Part shown: in pieces, positions 8,441 to 17,169 of the stretch
Layout of the letters: every line of letters begins with the position of its first letter
How positions within the stretch are numbered: position 1 is the stretch's first letter
Notes under the pieces: model-generated
Told to the model about the DNA's origin: nothing
The model's input: only the letters and a program-made list of their open reading frames with translations
The model's database searches: none
Position numbers and translations under genes: made by a program
Assembly (NCBI GenBank): GCA_046541415.1
Contig: JBKHDI010000006.1
Location: forward strand, 1-64,000
Direction: 5' to 3'
Length of the DNA stretch: 64,000 bases
From: CAZOVB01 sp046541415
GTDB taxonomy: Bacteria > Planctomycetota > Phycisphaerae > SM23-33

Positions 8441-9082
8441 GTGAGACATCTTGTTCGGTTCTGCCTGATGGCCGCGACGATACCGGCCTGCGCAGTTCTG
8501 CCGGGCTGTCGGGAGCAGGACCCCCGGGCCGTCGCAGCCGTCCGCGACGTGCTGGTCCGCTGGCATGGGGCCATGCTGGCCGGAGACAGGCAGACGTACC
8601 TGGACTGCTACACCGGTACCGACGAAATGCTCCGGCTGGAGGCGGCGCGACTGGAGTTGCACACCGCGGCGATGGGGTTCCGGGACCGATACATTGCCGA
8701 GTACGGCCGGGAGGCTTGGCAGGATCACCAGGATACGGCCGGGGCATCGCTGGGCCTGCCCCCCGAGTCGGCGGAGTATCCTCACCTGATCGAGATCCGC
8801 ATCAAGGACGGCTACGCCCTGCTGACCTGGCCCGATTCGCCGCGTAACCGGATGTTCGAAGTCAAGAAGACCGACCAGGGCTGGAAACTGGTAGCCGGTC
8901 AGTGGTTGGGATACACTGCTGGAGGACGCGGCGACATCCCGCAGACCATGCAGTTGAACCTGGATCTGGCCGAGGCGATCCGGGACATCGCCAAACGGAT
9001 CGGGCAACCGGGTTACACAGCCCGGCGCGTTACCGAGCAGCTGGCAGAGCGGATGCAGGCGATCGGTCGGGGCGAGAGTTGA
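8441..9082 (+). CDS. Putative lipoprotein of unknown function
   Basis: Starting from GTG at 8441 (13 bases after leuS), the protein has 213 residues and a lipoprotein signal: basic start, hydrophobic core and lipobox LPGC at about residues 19-22. The mature part is alpha/beta with no named family. The segment ALLTWPDSPRNRMFEVKKTDQGWKL is read here as a strand-turn-strand element similar in style to NTF2-like/SnoaL-like domains, which is only a guess. The close spacing suggests co-transcription with leuS. Confidence 0.6.
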   Translation: MRHLVRFCLMAATIPACAVLPGCREQDPRAVAAVRDVLVRWHGAMLAGDRQTYLDCYTGTDEMLRLEAARLELHTAAMGFRDRYIAEYGREAWQDHQDTAGASLGLPPESAEYPHLIEIRIKDGYALLTWPDSPRNRMFEVKKTDQGWKLVAGQWLGYTAGGRGDIPQTMQLNLDLAEAIRDIAKRIGQPGYTARRVTEQLAERMQAIGRGES

Positions 9083-9131
9083 GCCGTACAGTGGCCGGTG
9101 TTTTCACTGGCCCCCAGACAGAGGTGCAAGT

Positions 9132-10451
9132 ATGCTTGCTAGCATGAGCAAACGCTACGAGAAGTCAGAAGCAGCCTTCAACCGGGCCTGCAACGTCCTG
9201 GTCGGCGGAGTCAATTCGCCGGTCCGGGCGTTTTCGGGGATCGACCGCAGCCCCGTGGTGATCTCCAAGGCAGGCGGGTCGCGCGTGACCGACATCGACG
9301 GCAACGAGTATATCGACTACGTGGCGTCCTACGGGCCGGGCATCCTCGGCCACGCCCCCGAGATGATCTCCACGGCCATCAGCAAGGCGGTCCGCCACGG
9401 CACGAGCTTCGGCGCACCGACCGAGACGGAAACGATGGTCGCCGAGGCCGTCGTACAGGCCGTCGAATCGATCGAAAAGGTCCGCTTCGTCTCCTCGGGT
9501 ACCGAAGGGGTGATGACGGCCGTCCGCCTGGCACGCGGGGCCACCGGGCGAGACAAGATCATCAAGTGCATCGGCTGCTACCACGGCCACAGCGATTCGA
9601 TGCTGGTCGCCGCCGGCAGCGGTGCGGCCACGATCGGCCAGCCCTCCTCGCCCGGGGTACCCGAAGCCGCCGCCGGCCAGACGATTCTCGTACCTTACAA
9701 CGATGCCTCGGCCGTCGAGGACGCCATGGCCCAGAACGCCGGACAGATCGCCGCGATGATCGTCGAACCGGTCGCCGGGAACATGGGCACGATCGCCCCG
9801 GCCGACGGGTACCTCGCCGAGTTGCGGGAGCTTTGTAACAAGGCCGAGGCCCTGCTGATCTTCGATGAGGTGATAACCGGCTTCCGCCTGTCCTACGGCG
9901 GGGCCCAAGGGGTCTACGAAGTCCAGCCGGACCTGACCGTGCTGGGCAAGATCATCGGTGGAGGCCTGCCCGTCGGCGCCCTCGGCGGCCGGGCCGAGCT
10001 GATGGACCAGTTGGCGCCGCTCGGTTCGGTCTACCAGGCCGGGACGCTCTCGGGCAACCCGCTGGCAATGGCGGCCGGCCTGGCCACGCTGCAGTCTTTG
10101 CAGACCGAAGACTTCTACGACGACCTGGAGAACGCGGCTTCCTCGCTCAAGCACGCCCTGCACAAGGCGGCCGAGGCGGCGGAAATCGACGAACAGGTGA
10201 CCATCAATCGCGTCGGTTCGATGCTGACGGTCTTCTTCCATCCCGGGCCGGTGACCAACTTCGCCCAGTCCGAACAAGCCAACAAGGCCGCCTTCGCCGC
10301 CTGGTTCGCCGCGATGCTGGATGAGGGCATTTACCTGCCTCCCAGCCCGTTCGAGACGCTCTTCGTCTCCAGCGCACACGACGCCGAAGACATCAAGGCC
10401 ACCGGCAAGGCGGCACGGGTAGCCTTCACAGCCGCGGCCTCCCACCTGTAA
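9132..10451 (+). CDS. hemL: Glutamate-1-semialdehyde 2,1-aminomutase
   Basis: The 439-residue PLP enzyme converts glutamate-1-semialdehyde to 5-aminolevulinate, the C5 entry into tetrapyrrole synthesis. Family signatures are NRACNVLVGGVNSPVRAF near the N-terminus, SSGTEGVMTAVRLAR (residues 121-135), the PLP-stabilising Asp in IFDEVITGFR (D245) and the Schiff-base lysine K273 in GKIIGGGLPVGA. GAGGTG at 9121-9126 favours the ATG at 9132 over the one at 9144. No other heme gene is adjacent. A membrane protein follows after 15 bases. Confidence 0.95.
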   Translation: MLASMSKRYEKSEAAFNRACNVLVGGVNSPVRAFSGIDRSPVVISKAGGSRVTDIDGNEYIDYVASYGPGILGHAPEMISTAISKAVRHGTSFGAPTETETMVAEAVVQAVESIEKVRFVSSGTEGVMTAVRLARGATGRDKIIKCIGCYHGHSDSMLVAAGSGAATIGQPSSPGVPEAAAGQTILVPYNDASAVEDAMAQNAGQIAAMIVEPVAGNMGTIAPADGYLAELRELCNKAEALLIFDEVITGFRLSYGGAQGVYEVQPDLTVLGKIIGGGLPVGALGGRAELMDQLAPLGSVYQAGTLSGNPLAMAAGLATLQSLQTEDFYDDLENAASSLKHALHKAAEAAEIDEQVTINRVGSMLTVFFHPGPVTNFAQSEQANKAAFAAWFAAMLDEGIYLPPSPFETLFVSSAHDAEDIKATGKAARVAFTAAASHL

Positions 10452-10466
10452 GGGGACACTGTCAGC

Positions 10467-11114
10467 ATGGCCAAACCGGCGAAATTCAACGGATCGGAGT
10501 ACCTGGCCGCCTTCCGAACCACCCGCCGCTTCAAGAACCTCTTCCTGCTGGTTCTGGTTCTCTGCCTGCTGGCCCAGTTGACGGCCTACGTACTTGTCGT
10601 CCACGTCGGCGTGGTCGACGCCATCCATTCGATCGAGCCGCCCTCGCAGGAGGCCCAGGCAGCGGCCTCGGGGTACGAGACCGTCTTCATGCTCCTGCTG
10701 CCCTGGACGCAGTTTGTGGGGTTCGTTTCGGGCATCCTTCTTACGTTGACCATCAGCTTTACCGCCAGGATCTCTCTGGTCGACCGTCTCGGCGGCGTGG
10801 CCGGGTTCGTCCGCGCGATGTTCTGGACCCTCCTGGCCGCGGCGATGGTCACGCCCTGGCAGACACTGCTCGAACTGCCATATGCCTGGGGCGCCCTGAC
10901 CGACTACATCGAACTGCTGACGGCCACGGCGGATATCCGCCCTGCCTGGGGCGGCCTGGCCAGCAAAACCGAACTGTACATCACCACCGCAAGACTGGTT
11001 GCCTATCCCGCCCTGGCCCTGGTTGCGCTGGTCGTGGCGCAGATCAGCTTCATGCAGGGCTACCGACGGCTCGGCACGGCCGAGGCGGCCGGCTCGGGCG
11101 GGGCAAAGGTTTGA
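10467..11114 (+). CDS. Four-TM membrane protein of unknown function
   Basis: The 215-residue protein has a basic, soluble N-terminal stretch and four likely membrane segments at about residues 26-50, 71-97, 114-135 and 173-195. I recognise no family. It starts 15 bases after hemL and is followed within 35 bases by a lipoprotein gene, so hemL, this gene and the lipoprotein probably share a transcript. The GC content and codon use look like its neighbours. Confidence 0.65.
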   Translation: MAKPAKFNGSEYLAAFRTTRRFKNLFLLVLVLCLLAQLTAYVLVVHVGVVDAIHSIEPPSQEAQAAASGYETVFMLLLPWTQFVGFVSGILLTLTISFTARISLVDRLGGVAGFVRAMFWTLLAAAMVTPWQTLLELPYAWGALTDYIELLTATADIRPAWGGLASKTELYITTARLVAYPALALVALVVAQISFMQGYRRLGTAEAAGSGGAKV

Positions 11115-11148
11115 CTGGCCCCGCCCGGCTGGATAGCATGGCAACGTC

Positions 11149-12054
11149 GTGAGATCAGCCTGTCAATTTGACGATTCGCCGGCCCGCCTGGCCGCTCTGG
11201 CCATCGCGGCGATTCTCCTTGCGGTCCCGACCGGCTGCAGCCAGTCTGCCGGGCCACCCCGGCGGGTGCAGGGCTCCGGCGGCAGGGCCGTCCCCGCCGG
11301 CCAGGGCACGATCCTGCCAGGACGAACCGAAACCGAGACCCAGAAGCAGGAATTCATCCGCGCCATCCGCCTGCGCCTCTACACCATCGAAGTGCCCATC
11401 GGCCTGGCCAGTGCGACCGAGGAGATCTGGAGCTACCTCGACGAAGAAGCCGTCGGCGCCCGGACGCACGTGGCGCTGGGGCTCAACGGCATGCGGGTCG
11501 GTCTCGGCCGGGGGCAGGACTGGCCCGAGTTGGCGGGCATCCTCCAGAAGCTCACCGGCCGGAAGATCAGAGACGGGGCGACCCACCTGCTGCCGGGCAA
11601 CACGACCAGCATCTCGATGAAGCGGGACGTGCCGGTCCAGCCGCTGTTTTTCTACCGCCCGGACCGGACGCTTACGGGGCAGGTCTATCCGGATGGGGAA
11701 TTTCTGCTTTCGGTCTCCTGCGGGCTGAACCCGGAAGATACCAGCCAGTTGCTCTTTACCGCCATGCCCCACCTGCGGACGGTGATCGACCGCCCCCGCT
11801 ACATCAATCGCAACGGGGCGGTCAGCGTTATCCGGGGCCCGCAGTTCATCGAGTTTCGCGACCTGCTCTTCCAGCTTTCGGTCCCTTCCGAGTCGTACGT
11901 GGTGATCGGACCGGGACGCGAATCGCGCAGAAAAACCAGCATGGGCCATTGCCTCCTGGTACATTACAGGAAGGGTATACCGTTCGAAACCGTGCTGGTT
12001 ATCGTGCCAGAGGCCTTTTCGGCACCGCGGATTCGTACTAGAATGGGTTCATAG
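11149..12054 (+). CDS. Putative lipoprotein of unknown function
   Basis: This 301-residue protein starts with GTG and has a lipobox VPTGC near residues 26-30 after a hydrophobic stretch, indicating membrane anchoring outside the cytoplasm. The mature protein is mixed alpha/beta and no domain is recognised. It sits between a membrane protein and a sensor kinase. A part in regulating or sensing envelope state is only a guess from position. Confidence 0.6.
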   Translation: MRSACQFDDSPARLAALAIAAILLAVPTGCSQSAGPPRRVQGSGGRAVPAGQGTILPGRTETETQKQEFIRAIRLRLYTIEVPIGLASATEEIWSYLDEEAVGARTHVALGLNGMRVGLGRGQDWPELAGILQKLTGRKIRDGATHLLPGNTTSISMKRDVPVQPLFFYRPDRTLTGQVYPDGEFLLSVSCGLNPEDTSQLLFTAMPHLRTVIDRPRYINRNGAVSVIRGPQFIEFRDLLFQLSVPSESYVVIGPGRESRRKTSMGHCLLVHYRKGIPFETVLVIVPEAFSAPRIRTRMGS

Positions 12055-12071
12055 CCTCACCGACCGGAGTT

Positions 12072-13193
12072 TTGTTCGAGCCATTTATGCAACCAGATTC
12101 GCTGCCCAACCAGTTCCACCAGAAGATCATCCAGGCCTCAGCAGTGGCTGTGCTGGTCGTAGACGCCGACCTTCAGGTCCAGTACGCCAACCCTGCTGCC
12201 AGGCGGCTTCTCAGCGACGGGCAGGACGACGACCTCTCGGGCCGGTCTGTCCTGGAAGTTCTGGGCGCCGATGAGGGGAAGGTCATCCAGCCGCTCTGCC
12301 GACGGGCCCTGGAGGGCAAGTCCACCGATTACGTCAACTTCCGCCTCGAACATCCCGACCACCGGGTCCAGCAGCTCCTGCTGGCGATGAATCCGGTAAC
12401 CGACGAGACCGACGAGGTCTGGGGCGCGGCAATCTGGATTCTGGACAACACCGAGAACCGCCGGATGAGCGAACAGCTGGCCCAGGCCGAGAAGATGGCC
12501 TCGCTGGGAACCCTGGCCGGCGGCGTGGCCCATCACTTCAACAACATTCTCGGCGGGGTCGCCACCTTCGTGGATTACGCCCTGACCAGCGGGGATGACA
12601 CGGCCGCCAAGCGCGCCCTGCAGATGACCGCCGAGGCCGCCGCCCGGGCCTCGAAGATCACCCAGTCGCTGCTGTCGTTCGCCAAGCACGAGTCGCTCCA
12701 GCCGGACCTGGCCGACCTGACAGAGGTGCTGCTGACCTTTTCGCACCTGGTCGAGAGACCGCTGCACGAGCGGGGCATCGAGCTGAAGCTGGAGATCAAG
12801 CCCGTGCCGATCATCGCCGTCGAGGCCAACTGCATGCACCAGGTCCTCGGCCACCTGCTGAGCAACGCCGAAGAGGCCATGCCCTCCGGCGGACAGATCC
12901 GCCTGTCGCTTCGGCAGGATGGCGGCGAGGTGGAGATCGCCTTTGCCGACACCGGCGAAGGGATCGACCAGGAGAACATCGAGCAGGTGTTCGAACCGTT
13001 TTTCACCACCAAGGGCCTCCTGGCCGGGGGACAGCAGGGCAATCCGGGCCTGGGCCTGTCGATCGTACACGGCAAGGTGCTGGAAATGGGCGGGACGATC
13101 TCGGTGGAGTCTACGCCGGGCGAAGGGACGTGCTTCCGTATCCGATTCGCGGTTCCTGTCCAGAGACAGGAGCCAGAATCCCTCCCGGGCTGA
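12072..13193 (+). CDS. PAS-domain sensor histidine kinase
   Basis: The 373-residue protein is a soluble kinase. A PAS domain covers about residues 15-125 (SAVAVLVVDADLQVQYANPAARRLL). The H-box at about 150-160 reads GVAHHFNNILGG, with H154 the phospho-acceptor. HATPase_c boxes are NAEEAMP (N box), FADTGEGID (G1), FFTTKG (F) and GLGLSIVHG (G2). No membrane segment is present, so it senses a cytoplasmic signal. A TTG at 12072 has GGAG 3 bases ahead; an ATG at 12087 is the alternative. No receiver gene is adjacent. Two radical SAM genes follow immediately. Confidence 0.88.
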   Translation: MFEPFMQPDSLPNQFHQKIIQASAVAVLVVDADLQVQYANPAARRLLSDGQDDDLSGRSVLEVLGADEGKVIQPLCRRALEGKSTDYVNFRLEHPDHRVQQLLLAMNPVTDETDEVWGAAIWILDNTENRRMSEQLAQAEKMASLGTLAGGVAHHFNNILGGVATFVDYALTSGDDTAAKRALQMTAEAAARASKITQSLLSFAKHESLQPDLADLTEVLLTFSHLVERPLHERGIELKLEIKPVPIIAVEANCMHQVLGHLLSNAEEAMPSGGQIRLSLRQDGGEVEIAFADTGEGIDQENIEQVFEPFFTTKGLLAGGQQGNPGLGLSIVHGKVLEMGGTISVESTPGEGTCFRIRFAVPVQRQEPESLPG

Positions 13194-13196
13194 GAC

Positions 13197-14525
13197 ATGC
13201 GAATCCTCCTTCTCCAGACCGTCAGTGACCGGAATCAGCCGTGGGCCCGGTTCGATCACTGCCTGGGGATCCTCTCCTCGCTGCTGAAGTACGACGGCTT
13301 TACCCTGGAGATGCTGACCACCCGGGGTCATGACCCCCGGGCCCTGTATCGGGCGGTGGTCCAGGCCAGGCCGCAGTTCGTGATCGCGATCGTCCGCCCA
13401 GCCAGCCACTCGGCCATGCGGCGCAACCTGGCCTGGTTGGCCGAGAACTACCCCCTGCCCGTCCTGGCCATCGGCCCGTATGCATCGGCCCGTCCTGCCG
13501 AGGTCTTCGCCTTCCCGGGCATACAGGCGATGATCGTGGGAGAATACGAACGACCCGCCGCAGCCTACCTGGCCGCTGTGCGCGACGGGGCCGAGCCGGA
13601 GGGAATCGCCGGGCTCTGGACGCAACGCCAGGGGCGGATCGAGCGGACGGCCCTGGGGGGCCTGGTCCGGGATCTGGACGAACTGCCCCACCCGGACCGG
13701 ACGATCTTCCCCACCCGCAACTGCATCGAACAGACCGGGGAGTTTCCGATCAAGGCCGCCCGGGGCTGCAGCCGGTGGTGCGGCTACTGCGTCAACGACT
13801 GGTTCCACGACCTCTACAAAGAGCCCGACCACTTCCTGCGGTACCGCAGCTGCGAAGACGTGATCGACGAAGTCGCCACCGCCCTTTCGACCTGGCCTCA
13901 GATCCGTACGATCCGATTCCTGGACCACGCCCTGCTGTCCGACCGCGATTGGGCGGGCCAGCTGGCGGGCGAGTGGAGTCGCCGGATCTCCTCCCCCACC
14001 ACCTGTCATGTGCGCCTCGAGGAATTCGCTCCCACCGACATCGAACTGCTGGAGGGCCTTTCCTGCGGCCGTGTGCATACGCAGATCGCCTCGGGCTCCA
14101 GCTTCATCCGCAACGAGATCTTCGGGATGGACCTCAGCGACGAGCGGATCCGCAGCGTCTGCGCGACCCTGGCCGAGGCGGACATCGCCGTGTCCGCCGA
14201 TGTTTTCGTCGGCTGTCCATACGAGACGGAAATCAGCATCGAGGACACGCTCGAGCTGCTCTGGTCGATCCGCCTGGAGAAGGTCAACGTCAAGATCTTC
14301 CATCCCTTCCCTGCCACCCGCGCCGAGGAGCTCTGTGGCGAGCAGGGCTGGATTACCGCCCGATCCGTGCGCGGGCGTAACCCGAATCAGCCGGTTCTGG
14401 ACATGCCTTCCCTGGGGGCAGACAAGATCATCGAGATCGCCCGGAAGCTGCCCGGACTGGTCCAGAAGGGCCCGCGTGCCCGAGCCCGAAAGGCCTTTGC
14501 CCGCATCAACCGCCGACGACGCTGA
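13197..14525 (+). CDS. Cobalamin-binding-type radical SAM protein
   Basis: The 442-residue protein has an N-terminal Rossmann-like domain of the B12-binding type (MRILLLQTVSDRN, then IGPYASARPAEVF and IVGEYERPAAAYL). A radical SAM barrel follows, with the Fe-S motif CSRWCGYC (C-x3-C-x2-C) at about residues 189-196. The classical cobalamin-ligand DxHxxG is not evident, so the B12 domain may not bind cobalamin. The start is three bases after the histidine kinase stop. The substrate is unknown. The following gene is another radical SAM enzyme, suggesting a shared modification pathway. Confidence 0.85.
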   Translation: MRILLLQTVSDRNQPWARFDHCLGILSSLLKYDGFTLEMLTTRGHDPRALYRAVVQARPQFVIAIVRPASHSAMRRNLAWLAENYPLPVLAIGPYASARPAEVFAFPGIQAMIVGEYERPAAAYLAAVRDGAEPEGIAGLWTQRQGRIERTALGGLVRDLDELPHPDRTIFPTRNCIEQTGEFPIKAARGCSRWCGYCVNDWFHDLYKEPDHFLRYRSCEDVIDEVATALSTWPQIRTIRFLDHALLSDRDWAGQLAGEWSRRISSPTTCHVRLEEFAPTDIELLEGLSCGRVHTQIASGSSFIRNEIFGMDLSDERIRSVCATLAEADIAVSADVFVGCPYETEISIEDTLELLWSIRLEKVNVKIFHPFPATRAEELCGEQGWITARSVRGRNPNQPVLDMPSLGADKIIEIARKLPGLVQKGPRARARKAFARINRRRR

Positions 14526-14603
14526 AAGCAGCTGGGAGAGGCCCTTGCCCAACCGCGGCCAAGTGCATACATTGGAGGTTTCCCCGGACCGAAGGCAGGA
14601 CTT

Positions 14604-15632
14604 GTGCAGCTTCGCCCCATACAGAAAAAGTGGAGACTCTTCCGGACGTGGATCACGCGGCACCCGATCTGGTGCGCCTGGCAGGTGACCTACCGGTGTA
14701 ACTTCCGCTGCCGCTTCTGCGGGTACTGGCACGACCCGTTGGGCCGCAAGGGCGAGCCTTCTGTCGAGGAGTACCACCTGGGGGCCAGGAAGCTGGCCAA
14801 TACCGGAACGATGCTGGTCTCCCTGGCCGGCGGCGAGCCGATGATCCGCCAGGACCTGCCCGAGATCGTCCGGGCGATCGGCCGCTACCACTTCCCCTTT
14901 GTGACGACCAACGGCTGGTTCGTCACCGAACAGTCCGCCCGGGAGCTGATGGCCTCGGGCGTCTGGGGCGTCTCGGTGAGCATCGATTACGCCGACCCCG
15001 CCCTCCACGATGCCAATCGCGGCGTCGACGGGGCCTGGCAGGCTGCCTGGCGGGCGGTCGAACTGCTCAGCGAAGCGCGGGTCCACAAGTACCAGCGCGT
15101 CAACGTCATGTCCGTGCTGCTCAACGACAACATCGACCAGCTGGACGCTCTGCTGAAGATGGCCGCCGCCCGCGGGGCCTACTTCATGATCCAGCCCTAC
15201 GGACACCTCAAGACCGGCTCGCGGGCCCACGGACACGATGACGGCCCCGTCTCGCCGAGGCTGCTGGATCTGCGTTCGCGGTTCGCCAACTTCCTGTCCA
15301 ACCCGCACTACCTGGGCAGGTTCGACCAGTTCCTCGCCGGCGGCGTGCCCGGTTGCCGCGCCGGGCATGCGTTTTTCAACATCGACTCGGCCGGGGACAT
15401 CGCCATCTGCGTCGAACGCAAGGACCGCCCGATTGCCAATCTCTTCGTCGACAGCCCCCAGCAGATCCACCGCAAGCTCCGGGCGGCCGGCAAGAACAAC
15501 CCCTGCACCGACTGCTGGTACAACTGTCGCGGCGAGGTCGAATCGCTCTACAACCCCGTCGGGGTGGTCAAGTCCCTGCCGACACTGCTTCTGGACCGCG
15601 GCCGCGCCCCCGAGGCCCAGCCGGCCGAGTGA
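14604..15632 (+). CDS. Radical SAM protein with C-terminal cysteine cluster
   Basis: The 342-residue protein carries the radical SAM motif CNFRCRFC (C-x3-C-x2-C) at residues 32-39 and the SAM-binding GGEP segment (SLAGGEPMIRQDLPEI). A C-terminal Cys group (PGCRAGHAF, DIAICVERKD, NPCTDCWYNCRGEV) resembles a SPASM/twitch auxiliary cluster domain. Such enzymes modify peptides, lipids or cofactors; the substrate here cannot be told. The start is GTG at 14604 with AGGA 3-4 bases upstream. It lies 78 bases after the preceding radical SAM gene. Confidence 0.85.
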   Translation: MQLRPIQKKWRLFRTWITRHPIWCAWQVTYRCNFRCRFCGYWHDPLGRKGEPSVEEYHLGARKLANTGTMLVSLAGGEPMIRQDLPEIVRAIGRYHFPFVTTNGWFVTEQSARELMASGVWGVSVSIDYADPALHDANRGVDGAWQAAWRAVELLSEARVHKYQRVNVMSVLLNDNIDQLDALLKMAAARGAYFMIQPYGHLKTGSRAHGHDDGPVSPRLLDLRSRFANFLSNPHYLGRFDQFLAGGVPGCRAGHAFFNIDSAGDIAICVERKDRPIANLFVDSPQQIHRKLRAAGKNNPCTDCWYNCRGEVESLYNPVGVVKSLPTLLLDRGRAPEAQPAE

Positions 15633-15635
15633 GCC

Positions 15636-16784
15636 TCAGCGATCCCGCAGGCGATGGTCGGCCCGGCGGATCGGCGCATCGAGCAGGCGGACGCGGATGT
15701 TGCTCAGGTACGGCCAGAACTTCTCGTCCGGGTCGGCCCCGAGGTAGCCCGAGACCCAGACTTCCTGGCCCAGGCCCGTCCAGGCGGTCCCGATGTCGGC
15801 GGCGGTGAGCTTGCGACAGTAGGTGGGCCTGTGGGGCCCTGCCCAGGCGTTGCCCACGAAGACCGCCTCCTGGTCGGTCTGGAAGTCCCACCGGCTCCAT
15901 TGGCCGGGATATTTCACTTCGACCAGGTCGGACCGTCCGATCATCGCGTCAGGCTTGCCGTCGGCGTCGGTGTCGGCGTAGGCGACGTAGCAGAATGCCC
16001 CGCCGGGCCCGGCCTCGGGATGGGCCATGCTCACCCGGATTGTCCGGGGGCCCTTGGCCTTGTCCATTGGCCAGACCTGCAGGCGATGCGGCAGGACGCG
16101 GCGCCGGTCGGTCTGGCGGACCGCCCCGACGAAGTCCTTGTTCTCCAGGCCCTTGGGTTCCACGCTCCCGGTTGGGCTCGACAGCGGGCCCTTCTCGGCC
16201 AGCAGGACCTCCAGTGCGCCCTGGAGCTTCTGCATGCGGGCATCGAGTTCTTCTGCGCGCTGTCGGGCCCGTTGGAGCTGCCGCGCTGCCGCCTGCTGGG
16301 CGTCCTTGCCGGCCAGCTGCTGGTGGATCGCCTCGGCGTCGGCCAGTTCGCTGCGGGCCTGGCCTCGCAAACGACGCATCCGGGCCAGTTCTGCGGTGAT
16401 GCGTCGGGCTTCGGCCAGCAGGGCCCGGGCCATCGAATCGTCGTTGTCCCCATCTCCCGGGCCCGCGGGATCACCGGGGACGACCCAGGCGGCCCCGTCC
16501 CATTGCATATCCTGCTTGACCAGGCGCGGGGCGTTGTAGCGTGTCACGCCCGTTTCGGTGGAGATCATCGTGCCCTGCTGGGCAGGCGAGTCATAACGAC
16601 TGATACGAACAACGGATACGATCTTCTCATTGGTCTGCGGCGGCTGGAATTGGTCCCGCACCTGCCCATCGGATGCGGTGAGCTGGTAGTAAACCAAGGC
16701 CGACGGATCGCCGGCGCGTGACGCATCGGCCGTCAACAGGGACAGGAGACAGGCCAGCAGGATCGGGACGTTTCTGTGGTTCAT
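15636..16784 (-). CDS. Secreted coiled-coil protein of unknown function
   Basis: From the ATG at 16784 the product is 382 residues. It begins with a signal peptide (MNHRNVPILLACLLSLLTADASRAG) and has a long coiled coil (about residues 115-200, rich in Ala/Glu/Arg/Gln). A C-terminal beta domain follows, with DTDADGKPDAMIGRSDLVEV resembling a calcium-binding or dockerin-like Asp turn. GGAG is found about 10 bases upstream. The upstream frame start at 16859 lies outside the signal peptide and is rejected. It is convergent with the radical SAM gene, only 3 bases away. No family is recognised. Confidence 0.65.
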   Translation of the reverse strand: MNHRNVPILLACLLSLLTADASRAGDPSALVYYQLTASDGQVRDQFQPPQTNEKIVSVVRISRYDSPAQQGTMISTETGVTRYNAPRLVKQDMQWDGAAWVVPGDPAGPGDGDNDDSMARALLAEARRITAELARMRRLRGQARSELADAEAIHQQLAGKDAQQAAARQLQRARQRAEELDARMQKLQGALEVLLAEKGPLSSPTGSVEPKGLENKDFVGAVRQTDRRRVLPHRLQVWPMDKAKGPRTIRVSMAHPEAGPGGAFCYVAYADTDADGKPDAMIGRSDLVEVKYPGQWSRWDFQTDQEAVFVGNAWAGPHRPTYCRKLTAADIGTAWTGLGQEVWVSGYLGADPDEKFWPYLSNIRVRLLDAPIRRADHRLRDR

Positions 16785-16873
16785 GGCGGGGCTCCAACGG
16801 GTCCGGCTGCGCGCAAATCGAGCAGCATCCTGTTTCCTATCGGAAGCAGCGGCGGGCAAATGCAGTCAACCGG

Positions 16874-17002
16874 TCATGCTGGATCGGGGCGGAACATGAA
16901 CCACATGGGCACAGGGCCGAGCTGGTCCTCGGCGATGACCTGATAGCCGAACCGGCGGTAGTATTCGACATTGCGGGGCGACGGGGTATCCAGCCCGAGA
17001 CC
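16874..17002 (-). pseudogene. C-terminal remnant of a GNAT acetyltransferase
   Basis: Read on the minus strand, the frame gives GLGLDTPSPRNVEYYRRFGY followed by QVIAEDQLGPVPMWFMFRPD and a stop at 16874-16876. The phrase L-D-T-P-x3-N-V-x-Y-Y-R-R-F-G-Y is the classic last helix and strand of GNAT N-acetyltransferases. Upstream in the same frame the acetyl-CoA-binding Q/R-x-x-G-x-G/A loop and the N-terminal half are missing, and no in-frame start of adequate length exists. This is therefore a decayed 3' end of about 43 codons, not an expressed gene. Confidence 0.65.
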
Positions 17003-17120
17003 CCGGGAGGTCGGATCGCGGCCGGAGATCTGGGGAATCGGGCCATGGAGTGCTCCTATCCTGATGCGTAATAGCAGGCCCGGACTGAGAACTGGGATGC
17101 GACAATCCGACTTGCGGGGC

Positions 17121-17149
17121 TTGCCATTGGGCGTCGATACAGATACGAT
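17121..17149 (+). promoter_or_regulatory. Promoter of pyrR-pyrB
   Basis: TTGCCA at 17121-17126 and TACGAT at 17144-17149 are separated by exactly 17 bases. The start would be near 17156, only about 14 bases before the pyrR ATG. This leaves no room for the PyrR-binding attenuator found upstream of pyr genes in Bacillus. Confidence 0.55.
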
Positions 17150-17169
17150 CCTCTTCAGAAGGACCTGCC

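Noticed and set aside
5356..8574. Long minus-strand open frame opposite leuS
   Set aside because: It is a shadow of the high-GC leuS gene. Its translation is rich in Arg/Val/Gly without any motif, while the plus strand has all LeuRS signatures.
12138..15470. Very long minus-strand open frame opposite the kinase and radical SAM genes
   Set aside because: Three clear plus-strand genes with catalytic motifs cover it. The antisense frame stays open only because stop codons are rare at this GC content.
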